Source of the DNA: Pseudomonadota bacterium
GTDB taxonomy: Bacteria; Pseudomonadota; Alphaproteobacteria; Sphingomonadales; Sphingomonadaceae
Length of the DNA stretch: 64,000 nt
Assembly (NCBI GenBank): GCA_023400405.1
Contig: JAEXFD010000005.1
Coordinates: forward strand, 62,001 to 126,000
Direction of reading: 5' to 3'
Part shown: in pieces, positions 41,212 to 48,778 of the stretch
Layout: each line of letters starts with the position of its first letter
Position numbering within the stretch: the stretch's first letter is position 1
Program-made: the position numbers and the translations under genes
Notes under the pieces: generated by a model
What the model saw: the letters and a program-made list of their open reading frames with translations, nothing else
Told to the model about the DNA's origin: nothing
Database searches by the model: none

Positions 41212-42219
41212 GTGCGCAAATTCCTCGGTTCTGCGGCTTTGCTGGCCAGTATCTCGCTCGCGCCGATCGCGTTCGGCCAGCCACAGCATTCGGGGCGCCC
41301 GCCGATCGATTATACCATCCTGCATGCGCAGGTGATCCTCGATCATCTCGGCTTCTCGCCGGGCATTCTCGACGGGCGCGAGGGCCAGTCGCTTACGGCG
41401 GCGCTCAAGGGCTTCCAGACTTCGCGGGGCATGACCGCGACCGGCAAGCTCGACGCGCCGACGCTGCGGGCGCTGCATCCCTATGCCAGCTTGCGGCCGG
41501 TGACGCGCGTGACGCTGACCGCGGAGATGCTGCGCGGGCCGTACGTCAATCCGATCCCCAAAGACCCGGACCAGCAGGCGAAGCTGGCGACGCTGGGTTA
41601 CACCCGGCCGCTCGAGAAGCTCGGCGAGATGTTCCACACCACGCCCGAAATGCTGGTGGAGCTCAATCCGGGCGGCGGCGCGATTCGCCCGCGGGCGAGC
41701 TTCGTCTTCCCCAATGCCATGCCGCAGTCGCGCGACTATCCTTCCGATCTCAAGGCCGAATGGCGCCGGACGCTGACCGACCTCAATGTCGAGGCGAAGC
41801 AGCCCAAGGCCGATCATGTCGTGGTCGACAAGTCGGAAAAGGTGCTCAAGGTCTTCGACGCCGAGGGCCGGCTCGTTGCGCAATTCAGCGCCACGATGGG
41901 CAGCGAGCATGACCCGCTGCCGATCGGCACCTGGAAGATCTACGGTGCCGACACCAATCCGAAGTTCCACTATAATCCGGACCTGTTCTGGGACGCCAAG
42001 AAGGACGACCAGAAGGCGATGCTGCCGCCGGGGCCGAACGGACCGGTGGGCGTCGTCTGGCTCGACCTCTCCAAGGAGCATTACGGCATCCACGGTACGC
42101 CCGAGCCGCAGTTGATCGGCCGCACCGAGAGCCATGGCTGCATCCGGCTGACCAATTGGGATGCGGCGCGGCTCGCGCTGATGGTGAAGCCCGGTAGCAA
42201 GGCCGTCTTCCAGGAGTGA
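41212..42219 (+). CDS. L,D-transpeptidase (YkuD) with peptidoglycan-binding domain
   Basis: A 335-residue periplasmic protein: a signal peptide to about residue 22 (FGQ), a PG_binding_1 domain (residues about 35-80, LGFSPGILDGREGQSLTAAL), then the YkuD catalytic domain. The catalytic Cys/His lie in HGTPEPQLIGRTESHGCIRL. It makes 3-3 crosslinks in peptidoglycan or attaches proteins to it. The GTG start follows GGGAGAG. It is followed four bases later by an M23 peptidase gene, so the two form a cell-wall operon. Confidence 0.93.
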   Translation: MRKFLGSAALLASISLAPIAFGQPQHSGRPPIDYTILHAQVILDHLGFSPGILDGREGQSLTAALKGFQTSRGMTATGKLDAPTLRALHPYASLRPVTRVTLTAEMLRGPYVNPIPKDPDQQAKLATLGYTRPLEKLGEMFHTTPEMLVELNPGGGAIRPRASFVFPNAMPQSRDYPSDLKAEWRRTLTDLNVEAKQPKADHVVVDKSEKVLKVFDAEGRLVAQFSATMGSEHDPLPIGTWKIYGADTNPKFHYNPDLFWDAKKDDQKAMLPPGPNGPVGVVWLDLSKEHYGIHGTPEPQLIGRTESHGCIRLTNWDAARLALMVKPGSKAVFQE

Positions 42220-42223
42220 GGCG

Positions 42224-42826
42224 ATGATCTGGCTCAAGCGGATGGGGTGGGGCATGGCGGCGCTGCTGCTGGTCCTGGTGGCGGCATTCCTTTCGATGGT
42301 CCGGATCACGATCGAGGGGCCAGCGCCGGCTGCGCCCGCCCCTGCCGCCGAAGCGCCCGTCGCCGTCCCATCGCCTGTGCGCCAGGCCGGCGATCCGGTG
42401 CCACTGGTGATCCCGGTCCAGGGCGTCCGGCCCGAGCAGCTGACCGACACCTGGGGCCAGAGCCGCGCCGGCGGCGCGCGCGAGCATCACGCGATCGACA
42501 TCCTCGCCGCCAAGGGCACCCCCGTGGTCGCCGCCGCTTCCGGCACCGTCGAGAAGGTGTTCGAGAGCGCCGCTGGCGGGCATACGCTCTATGTCCGCAC
42601 CCGCGATGGCGCGACGGTGCATTATTACGCGCACCTCGATTCTTATCTGGTGGGCGAGGGGCAGGGGGTGCGCCAGGGCCAGCCGATCGCAACCGTGGGC
42701 GACAGCGGCAATGCCGCGGGCGGCGCGCCGCACCTCCATTTCGAGATCAAGACGATGCAGCCGGGCGAGCGCTGGTGGCAGGGGACCGACGTCAATCCTT
42801 ATCCGCTGCTCATGAAGACGCGATGA
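42224..42826 (+). CDS. M23 family metallopeptidase (LytM-like)
   Basis: A 200-residue protein with an N-terminal membrane anchor (MAALLLVLVAAFLSMV), an Ala/Pro-rich linker, then the LytM domain. Zinc ligands are in HHAIDIL (His-X3-Asp) and APHLHFEI (His-X-His). The domain is complete, so it may be an active endopeptidase on peptidoglycan crosslinks. It is coupled to the L,D-transpeptidase upstream. Confidence 0.92.
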   Translation: MIWLKRMGWGMAALLLVLVAAFLSMVRITIEGPAPAAPAPAAEAPVAVPSPVRQAGDPVPLVIPVQGVRPEQLTDTWGQSRAGGAREHHAIDILAAKGTPVVAAASGTVEKVFESAAGGHTLYVRTRDGATVHYYAHLDSYLVGEGQGVRQGQPIATVGDSGNAAGGAPHLHFEIKTMQPGERWWQGTDVNPYPLLMKTR

Positions 42827-42902
42827 GCGGACGGCTTGCCCAATCGGGGCTGCACCGCTAAAGCCCGCGCTCGCTCTTTCTCAGCATACAGGTCTCGATC
42901 CC

Positions 42903-43466
42903 ATGAAGATCAGCGGCGTGGACATCCGTCCCGGCAACATCATCGAATATGAAGGCGGCATCTGGCGCGCCGTGAAGATTCAGCACACCCAGCCCGGCAA
43001 GGGCGGTGCGTACATGCAGGTCGAGCTCAAGAATCTGCGCGACGGCCGCAAGAACAATGTCCGCTTCCGCTCGGCGGAGACGGTCGAGCGCGTGCGCCTC
43101 GATACCAAGGATTTCCAGTTCCTGTTCGCGGACGGCGACACGCTGACCTTCATGGACAAGGAAACCTACGACCAGACCACGCTGCCGCGCGACCTGCTCG
43201 GCGATGCGGCGGCCTTCCTGCAGGACGGCATGGACGTGGTGATGGAGCTCTATGACGAAGAGCCGATCAGCGTGCAGCTGCCCGACACGATCGAAGCGAC
43301 GATCGTCGAGGCCGACGCCGTGGTGAAGGGTCAGACCGCCTCTTCCTCGTACAAGCCGGCGATCCTCGACAATGGCGTGCGCATCATGGTGCCGCCGCAC
43401 ATCGCGAGCGGCACCCGCATCGTCGTCGACGTGTACGAGCAGACCTACGTCCGCCGCGCGGATTGA
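42903..43466 (+). CDS. efp: Translation elongation factor P
   Basis: A 187-residue three-domain factor that rescues ribosomes stalled at polyproline. The tip loop is PGKGGAYMQV, with a lysine at the modification site, which points to lysylation-type rather than rhamnosylation-type modification. The C-terminal signature is GVRIMVPPHIASGTRIVVDV. No modification enzyme gene is adjacent. Complex I subunit NuoC and other proteins nearby have Pro-rich stretches that would need it. Confidence 0.95.
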   Translation: MKISGVDIRPGNIIEYEGGIWRAVKIQHTQPGKGGAYMQVELKNLRDGRKNNVRFRSAETVERVRLDTKDFQFLFADGDTLTFMDKETYDQTTLPRDLLGDAAAFLQDGMDVVMELYDEEPISVQLPDTIEATIVEADAVVKGQTASSSYKPAILDNGVRIMVPPHIASGTRIVVDVYEQTYVRRAD

Positions 43467-43476
43467 TGCGTGACTC

Positions 43477-43498
43477 CCCCTCCCGCAAGCGGGAGGGG
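43477..43498. terminator. Strong hairpin after efp
   Basis: CCCCTCCCGC and GCGGGAGGGG are a perfect 10-base inverted repeat with a 2-base gap, 10 bases after the efp stop. There is no T-run, so intrinsic termination is uncertain. It may instead be a shortened member of the dispersed palindrome family. Confidence 0.45.
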
Positions 43499-43511
43499 AG
43501 GAAGAAAAGAT

Positions 43512-44333
43512 ATGGTAGCCCATTCCGGCCTGATCACCGTCATGGAGCGCGCCGCCCGCAAGGCGGGGCCGCGTCTGCGTCGTGACTTCAACGAGGTTTC
43601 GCAGCTCCAGGTCAGCCGCAAGGGGCCGGCCGACTTCGTCAGCCTGGCCGACAAGCGCGCCGAGGACACGCTGATCGAGGAACTGCGCAAGGCGCGGCCC
43701 GATTGGGGCTTCCTGGTCGAAGAGCGCGGCGAGATTGCGGGCGATCCGGACAAGCCGCGCTGGATCATCGATCCGCTCGACGGCACGTCGAACTTCCTCC
43801 ACGGCATCCCGCACTTCTGCATCTCGATCGCGGTCGAAGACCCGCACGGGAGCCAGGGCAAGCCCGAAGTGACGCACGGCTATGTCTATCAGCCGCTCAC
43901 CGACGAGAGCTTCTGGGCCGAGAAGGGGCGGGGGGCCTGGCTGCAGGACCAGCGGCTGCGCGTCTCGTCGCGCCGCGATCTCGCCGATGCGCTGATCGCC
44001 ACCGGCATTCCGTTCCTCGGCCATGGCAATTTCGCCGAGTGGAGCCGCATCTTCGGTGCGGTGGCGCCAGAAGTGGCGGGCATCCGCCGGCTCGGCTCGG
44101 CCGCGCTCGACCTGGCCTGGGTCGCGGCGGGGCGGTTCGACGGCTTCTGGGAATCGGACCTCAAGCCCTGGGATGTCGCTGCGGGCATGCTGATCGTTCG
44201 CGAGGCGGGCGGCTATGTCACCGATTATCGCGGGCAGGACCTGTCGCGCGAGCGCAACCAGTATCTCGCCGCGAATGACGGGCTGCACTCGAAGCTGCAC
44301 AAGCTTGTCGCCGGCGCGCTGCGCAACGCCTAG
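43512..44333 (+). CDS. suhB: Inositol monophosphatase family protein
   Basis: A 273-residue Mg-dependent phosphatase. The metal site motifs are LVEERGEI, WIIDPLDGTSNFLHGIPHF and WDVAAGMLIVREAGGYV. Members of this family act on inositol phosphates, and SuhB also works in rRNA antitermination. The ATG at 43512 follows GGAGGAAGAAAAG. The gene name is by similarity to SuhB only. Confidence 0.88.
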   Translation: MVAHSGLITVMERAARKAGPRLRRDFNEVSQLQVSRKGPADFVSLADKRAEDTLIEELRKARPDWGFLVEERGEIAGDPDKPRWIIDPLDGTSNFLHGIPHFCISIAVEDPHGSQGKPEVTHGYVYQPLTDESFWAEKGRGAWLQDQRLRVSSRRDLADALIATGIPFLGHGNFAEWSRIFGAVAPEVAGIRRLGSAALDLAWVAAGRFDGFWESDLKPWDVAAGMLIVREAGGYVTDYRGQDLSRERNQYLAANDGLHSKLHKLVAGALRNA

Positions 44334-44340
44334 CCACACT

Positions 44341-44424
44341 CCCGTCATCCCGACGAAAGTCGGGATCTCCAGCAGCAGAGGGCTGCATCGCTTCGGGAGA
44401 TCCTGGCTTTCGCCAGGATGACGA
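44341..44424. repeat. Dispersed imperfect palindrome (CATCCCGACGAAAGTCGGG variant)
   Basis: The left half CGTCATCCCGACGAAAGTCGGGATCTCC and the right half GGAGATCCTGGCTTTCGCCAGGATGACG each form a small hairpin and pair with each other. It is a diverged copy of the CATCCCAGCG family, placed upstream of the complex I operon. Confidence 0.78.
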
Positions 44425-44481
44425 TCGGCCCGGGCGGCGGGCTGACCGGGCGCTCTCATCATCATGGGATATCACGCATTA

Positions 44482-44497
44482 TTGCGAGTGATTCTCA
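44482..44497. promoter_or_regulatory. Fur-box-like site upstream of nuoA
   Basis: TTGCGAGTGATTCTCA reads on the other strand as TGAGAATCACTCGCAA. Around the central G, five of seven pairs of TGCGAGT/ATTCTCA are complementary, and it is close to the known TGAGAATnnTTCGCA type of Fur site. It lies 80 bases before nuoA. In Caulobacter, Fur is reported to activate nuo and other Fe-S enzyme genes, so iron control is plausible. Confidence 0.45.
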
Positions 44498-44576
44498 GCC
44501 CTCCGGCCCCTTGCGACACCTCCGGGAGCGGCCTAAAGCCACCCTCAGATTCCGCATCCGCGAGAAGAGAAGGCCC

Positions 44577-44951
44577 TTGGTCGATCTATCCCAATATCTG
44601 CCGATCCTGTTGTTCCTCGGCGTCGCGCTGGCCCTGTCCAGCGCCTTCGTGTTCCTGCCGATGCTGGTCGCCCGGCTGACGGGCACGCACCAGCCGACCG
44701 AGGCCAAGCTCAGCGAATATGAGTGCGGCTTTCCCGCCTTCGAGGATTCGCGCAGCCAGTTCGACGTGCGCTTCTATCTCGTCGCGATCCTGTTCATCGT
44801 CTTCGATCTCGAAGCGGCGTTCCTCTATCCCTGGGCGGTCAGCGTGTTCTCGCTCGGCTGGACCGCCTGGATCTCGATGATGATCTTCATCGCCGAGCTC
44901 GGTCTCGGCCTCGTCTATGCCTGGAAGAAGGGAGCGCTCGAATGGGAGTAG
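44577..44951 (+). CDS. nuoA: NADH-quinone oxidoreductase subunit A
   Basis: A 124-residue membrane subunit with three helices (LPILLFLGVALALSSAFVFLPML; FYLVAILFIVFDLEAAFLYPW; WISMMIFIAELGLGLVYAW). The conserved SEYECGFPAFEDSRSQFDVRFY loop contains the Cys of the quinone-site loop. The TTG start is preferred because no ATG or GTG gives the usual N-terminus; AGAAGAGAAGG lies just upstream. It is the first gene of the complex I operon and overlaps nuoB by 10 bases. Confidence 0.92.
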   Translation: MVDLSQYLPILLFLGVALALSSAFVFLPMLVARLTGTHQPTEAKLSEYECGFPAFEDSRSQFDVRFYLVAILFIVFDLEAAFLYPWAVSVFSLGWTAWISMMIFIAELGLGLVYAWKKGALEWE

Positions 44952-45484
44952 AACTCACCACGACGCCGCCGCCTCCGGGCACGCTTCCCGATGTCGGCTT
45001 CCTCAACGACATCAATGCCGAGATCGGCGACAAGGGCTTCCTGGTCACGTCGACCGAGGAGCTGTTCCAATGGGCGCGCACCGGCTCGCTGTGGTGGATG
45101 ACCTTCGGCCTGGCCTGCTGCGCGGTCGAGATGATTCACGTCAACATGCCGCGCTATGACATGGAGCGGTTCGGCGCCGCGCCGCGCGCCTCGCCGCGGC
45201 AGAGCGACGTGATGATCGTCGCCGGCACGCTGTGCAACAAGATGGCGCCGGCGCTCCGCAAGGTCTATGACCAGATGTCGGAGCCCAAATACGTCATCTC
45301 GATGGGCTCGTGCGCCAATGGCGGCGGCTATTATCACTATAGCTACAGCGTGGTGCGCGGCTGCGATCGGATCGTGCCGGTGGACATCTATGTCCCCGGT
45401 TGCCCGCCGACTGCCGAAGCGTTGCTCTATGGCGTGATGCAGCTGCAGCGGAAGATCCGCCGGATCGGGACGCTGGAACGATGA
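44942..45484 (+). CDS. nuoB: NADH-quinone oxidoreductase subunit B
   Basis: A 180-residue subunit that holds Fe-S cluster N2, the last one before quinone. The ligand cysteines are in FGLACCAVEM, SMGSCANGG and VPGCPPTAEALLYG. The Pro-rich N-terminal tail (about 15 residues) is variable. The ATG at 44942 sits within the nuoA end. It overlaps nuoC by four bases. Confidence 0.97.
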   Translation: MGVELTTTPPPPGTLPDVGFLNDINAEIGDKGFLVTSTEELFQWARTGSLWWMTFGLACCAVEMIHVNMPRYDMERFGAAPRASPRQSDVMIVAGTLCNKMAPALRKVYDQMSEPKYVISMGSCANGGGYYHYSYSVVRGCDRIVPVDIYVPGCPPTAEALLYGVMQLQRKIRRIGTLER

Positions 45485-46389
45485 TCTCGACCGCTCCCCG
45501 GTTCGCCGCGAACGACGGCGTGATCGACACGGCCAAGGCCGCGCTCGGCGACATCCTGCTGCATAGCGAGGACAAGGTCGGCGAGGTCAACCTGACGCTC
45601 GACCGCGAGCGCGTGGTCGAGGGGATGACCCTGCTGCGCGATACGCCCGGCCTCGAATATCAGCAGCTGATGGAGATCGCCGGCGTCGATTATCCGGACC
45701 GCGAGGAGCGGTTCGAGGTGGTCTATTGCCTGCTGAGCCTGACGCGGAACCACCGCATCAAGGTGAAGGCGATCACCGACGAGGAAAAGCCCGTGCCGAG
45801 CGTGACGGGCATCTGGCCGGTCGCCGGCTGGCTCGAGCGCGAAGTGTACGACATGTACGGCGTGTTGTTCGACGGCAATACCGATCTGCGGCGCATCCTG
45901 ACCGACTATGGCTTTGTGGGCCATCCGCAGCGCAAGGACTTCCCGCTGACGGGCTATGTCGAGCTGCGCTATTCGGAAGAAGCGAAGCGGGTGGTGTACG
46001 AGCCCGTCCGGCTCGCCCAGGATTTCCGCACCTTCGACTTCATGAGCCCGTGGGAAGGCGCGCAATATGTGCTCCCGGGCGACGAGAAGGCTGCTGCTCC
46101 GGCCGCGCCCGCCCCGGCGCCTACGCCGGCACCAGCGCCTGCCGCTGCGCCGGCTCCCCAGCCGGAGGCCAAGGGCGCGCCGACTCCGCTGAGCGCGGAT
46201 GCGATCGCCAAGGCCGTACCCGCCAAGGCCGTCAAGCCGAAGGTGGACAAGCCCAAGACGAGCGACAGCACGGCGCAGACGGGTGCCGGCAAATCGGGTC
46301 CCGATGCCGGCCCCGCGCCGGTTGCCCCCGATGTCGTCAAGAAACCTCGCAAGCCGCGCGCGAAGAAGACGCCGGGGGGTGAAGCGTAA
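45481..46389 (+). CDS. nuoC: NADH-quinone oxidoreductase subunit C with Ala/Pro- and Lys-rich tail
   Basis: A 302-residue protein. Residues about 1-200 are the 30-kDa subunit domain (DYPDREERFEVVYCLLS; GWLEREVYDMYGVLFDGNTDLRRILTDYGFVGHPQRKDFPLTGY). From residue 202 (base 46084) to the end is a low-complexity tail, first Ala/Pro repeats, then Lys-rich KPKVDKPK and KKPRKPRAKK. The tail adds about 100 residues to the usual length and is probably disordered. It is separate from nuoD here (not fused) and overlaps it by one base (TAATG). Confidence 0.95.
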   Translation: MISTAPRFAANDGVIDTAKAALGDILLHSEDKVGEVNLTLDRERVVEGMTLLRDTPGLEYQQLMEIAGVDYPDREERFEVVYCLLSLTRNHRIKVKAITDEEKPVPSVTGIWPVAGWLEREVYDMYGVLFDGNTDLRRILTDYGFVGHPQRKDFPLTGYVELRYSEEAKRVVYEPVRLAQDFRTFDFMSPWEGAQYVLPGDEKAAAPAAPAPAPTPAPAPAAAPAPQPEAKGAPTPLSADAIAKAVPAKAVKPKVDKPKTSDSTAQTGAGKSGPDAGPAPVAPDVVKKPRKPRAKKTPGGEA

Positions 46390-47624
46390 TGGCTGAATAT
46401 CTGGAAGAGATCGAAGGCCGCACCGATGGCGGCAAGCCCGAGCCGGGCGACACCGAGATCGCCAACTACACGATCAATTTCGGCCCGCAGCATCCGGCGG
46501 CGCACGGCGTGCTGCGCCTCGTCACCGAGCTGGACGGCGAGATCATCGAGCGGATCGATCCGCATGTTGGGCTGCTCCACCGCGGCACCGAGAAGCTGAT
46601 CGAGTACAAGACCTATCAGCAGGCGATCCCCTATTTCGATCGGCTGGATTACTGCTCGCCGATGGGGATGGAATACAGCTTCGTCCTCGCGATCGAGAAG
46701 CTGCTCGACCTCGAAGTGCCGGTACGCGGGCAGTATATGCGCGTGTTCTGGGCCGAGCTGACTCGCATCATGAACCATATGCTGAACCTCGGTTCGCACG
46801 TGATGGACGTCGGCGCGATGACCCCGAACCTGTGGCTGTTCGAGCTCCGCGAGGACTGCATGAACTTCTACGAGCGCGCCTCGGGCGCCCGCATGCACGC
46901 GAATTATTTCCGCGTCGGCGGCGTGCGCCAGGACGTGCCGCTCAAGCTGCTCACCGACATCGCCGACTGGCTCGACACGCGCCTGCCGCAGCTCTTCGGC
47001 GACGCGATCAGCCTCGTCGCCGAGAACCGCATCTTCAAGCAGCGCAATGTCGACGTCGCGGTGGTGAGCCGCGAGGATGCGGTGAAATGGGGCTTTTCGG
47101 GCCCGATGATCCGCGCCGCGGGGATCCCCTGGGATATCCGCCGCGCGCAGCCATACGACGTTTACGACCGGATGGAGTTCGACGTGCCCGTGGGCACCAA
47201 GGGCGATTGCTATGATCGCTTCATGGTCCGCGTGCAGGAAGTCTATCAGTCGGCCCGCATCATGAAGCAGTGCCTGCAGCAGATGCCCGAGGGGCCGGTG
47301 CTCAGCAGCGACCGCAAGGTCGCTTATCCGAAGCGCGGCGAGATGAAGCAGTCGATGGAAGCGCTGATCCATCACTTCAAGCTCTTCACCGAAGGCTTCC
47401 ACGTGCCCGCGGGCGAAGTCTATGTCGCGACCGAGAGCCCCAAGGGCGAGCTCGGCGTCTATCTGGTCAGCGACGGCACCAACAAGCCCTATCGCTGCAA
47501 GATCCGGCCGACTGCGTTCAGCCACCTCCAGGCGATGGACTTCATGTCGCGCGGCCACATGCTGGCCGACATCACCGCGATCCTGGGCGCGCTCGACATC
47601 GTGTTCGGGGAGTGCGACCGGTGA
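46389..47624 (+). CDS. nuoD: NADH-quinone oxidoreductase subunit D
   Basis: A 411-residue 49-kDa subunit that forms the quinone cavity with NuoB. Visible features are INFGPQHPAAHGVLRL, HVGLLHRGTEKLIEYKTY, FDRLDYCSPM and the C-terminal ILGALDIVFGECDR. Length and motifs are standard. Its stop overlaps by four bases the GTG of an unusual small membrane-protein gene placed before nuoE. Confidence 0.97.
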   Translation: MAEYLEEIEGRTDGGKPEPGDTEIANYTINFGPQHPAAHGVLRLVTELDGEIIERIDPHVGLLHRGTEKLIEYKTYQQAIPYFDRLDYCSPMGMEYSFVLAIEKLLDLEVPVRGQYMRVFWAELTRIMNHMLNLGSHVMDVGAMTPNLWLFELREDCMNFYERASGARMHANYFRVGGVRQDVPLKLLTDIADWLDTRLPQLFGDAISLVAENRIFKQRNVDVAVVSREDAVKWGFSGPMIRAAGIPWDIRRAQPYDVYDRMEFDVPVGTKGDCYDRFMVRVQEVYQSARIMKQCLQQMPEGPVLSSDRKVAYPKRGEMKQSMEALIHHFKLFTEGFHVPAGEVYVATESPKGELGVYLVSDGTNKPYRCKIRPTAFSHLQAMDFMSRGHMLADITAILGALDIVFGECDR

Positions 47625-47944
47625 AGGTCTACGCCGCGATCCGTGATTGGGTTGATCGTACTGCCCGAGGAACGGGCTACAGGGGCGTCTTGCTGCCCGG
47701 AGCGATACCAATAGTGGTCGCGGTCTGGATCGACGATCGGTTCTTTTGGACCGTTGCCTTGATATGGTTGGGGCTTTGGGGAGCTTTCGTCGGATCGCGG
47801 ATGGCGCTCGCCATGCGGTCAACGTTGAGTGCGATGAAAGACGAGCCATACGATCGCGTTGGAAAGTATCGGCTTTCCAAGGAGTATTGGTCCACGGAAA
47901 GTGCGGCCGCTGCCCGTTACCGCAAGAAGAGATCAAATGGCTGA
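47621..47944 (+). CDS. Small membrane protein inserted between nuoD and nuoE
   Basis: A 107-residue protein not recognised as a complex I subunit. It has two hydrophobic helices (YRGVLLPGAIPIVVAVWI; FFWTVALIWLGLWGAFVG) and a charged C-terminal tail (KYRLSKEYWSTES, then RYRKKRSNG). The GTG overlaps the nuoD stop by four bases and its own stop overlaps nuoE by eight, so it is firmly coupled. Base composition is clearly lower in GC than its neighbours and uses codons rare here (ATA, CCA, AGG, TTG), suggesting later insertion. Possibly an accessory subunit or assembly factor; inference only. Confidence 0.7.
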   Translation: MKVYAAIRDWVDRTARGTGYRGVLLPGAIPIVVAVWIDDRFFWTVALIWLGLWGAFVGSRMALAMRSTLSAMKDEPYDRVGKYRLSKEYWSTESAAAARYRKKRSNG

Positions 47945-48605
47945 CGCACCCCAACTTCCCGACGAAGCCGAAGTCCGCGCGCGCTGGGGCAAATTCGCCT
48001 GGAGCGAGGCGAATGCCGAGAAGGCGCGCGAGATCCGGGGCCGCTACCCGGACGGCCGGCAGATGTCTTGCACAATCCCGTTCCTCGATCTGGCGCAGCG
48101 CCAGGTGGGTGCCGAGACGAACACGCAAGGCTGGCTGCCGGTTCCGGTGATCGAGTTCGTCGCGCGTGAACTCGACATGCCCTATATCCGCGTGTTCGAA
48201 GTCGCGACCTTCTACACCATGTTCAACCTGGTGCCGGTGGGCCGTTACCACGTCCAGGTCTGCGGCACGACGCCGTGCTGGCTGCGCGGATCGGACGATG
48301 TCTTCGCCGCCTGCAAGTCCAAGGGCCTGAAGAAGGGTCACACCACCGAGGACGGGCTGTTCACGCTCACCGAAGTCGAGTGCATGGGCAATTGCGCGTC
48401 CGCGCCGATGGTGCAGATCAACGACGACAATTACGAGGATCTCGATTTCGATCGCACGCTCGCGATCCTCGACGCGCTGGCGCGGGGCGAGACGCCCAAG
48501 ACCGGCACGCAGGAGCCGGGGCGGCACACGGTCGAGCCGGTGGGCGGCCCGACCACGCTCACCGCCATGGTGAACGAAAACCACGACTATCGGGGGGAGT
48601 GGTGA
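47937..48605 (+). CDS. nuoE: NADH-quinone oxidoreductase subunit E
   Basis: A 222-residue 24-kDa subunit with [2Fe-2S] cluster N1a. The ligands are in CGTTPCWLRG (Cys-X4-Cys) and ECMGNCASAPM (Cys-X3-Cys). The C-terminus extends about 50 residues past the thioredoxin-like domain (RGETPKTGTQEPG and on), as in several alphaproteobacteria. The ATG at 47937 lies in the end of the inserted small gene. It overlaps the next small gene by one base. Confidence 0.96.
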   Translation: MADAPQLPDEAEVRARWGKFAWSEANAEKAREIRGRYPDGRQMSCTIPFLDLAQRQVGAETNTQGWLPVPVIEFVARELDMPYIRVFEVATFYTMFNLVPVGRYHVQVCGTTPCWLRGSDDVFAACKSKGLKKGHTTEDGLFTLTEVECMGNCASAPMVQINDDNYEDLDFDRTLAILDALARGETPKTGTQEPGRHTVEPVGGPTTLTAMVNENHDYRGEW

Positions 48606-48778
48606 TGAGCGCGGAGACCAAGAACATCGTCTTCGTCGTCCTGGCGGTCATCGGCGCGATCGTCGTCGCCGGCTGGGTGCTCAAGATCGCGTTCAAGCTG
48701 CTCGGGCTGGTCATCCTAATCGGCCTGGCGGTGCTGGCGTACATCCTCATCCAGAACATGGTCGGAAAGGGCCGCTAA
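48605..48778 (+). CDS. Very small membrane protein between nuoE and nuoF
   Basis: A 57-residue, highly hydrophobic protein. Residues 8-50 form two adjacent or one long helix (IVFVVLAVIGAIVVAGWVL; LLGLVILIGLAVLAYILI) ending in QNMVGKGR. Its ATG overlaps the nuoE stop (TGATG), and its stop directly touches the nuoF ATG (TAAATG). Close packing in the operon argues that it is translated. The family is not recognised. Confidence 0.65.
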   Translation: MSAETKNIVFVVLAVIGAIVVAGWVLKIAFKLLGLVILIGLAVLAYILIQNMVGKGR

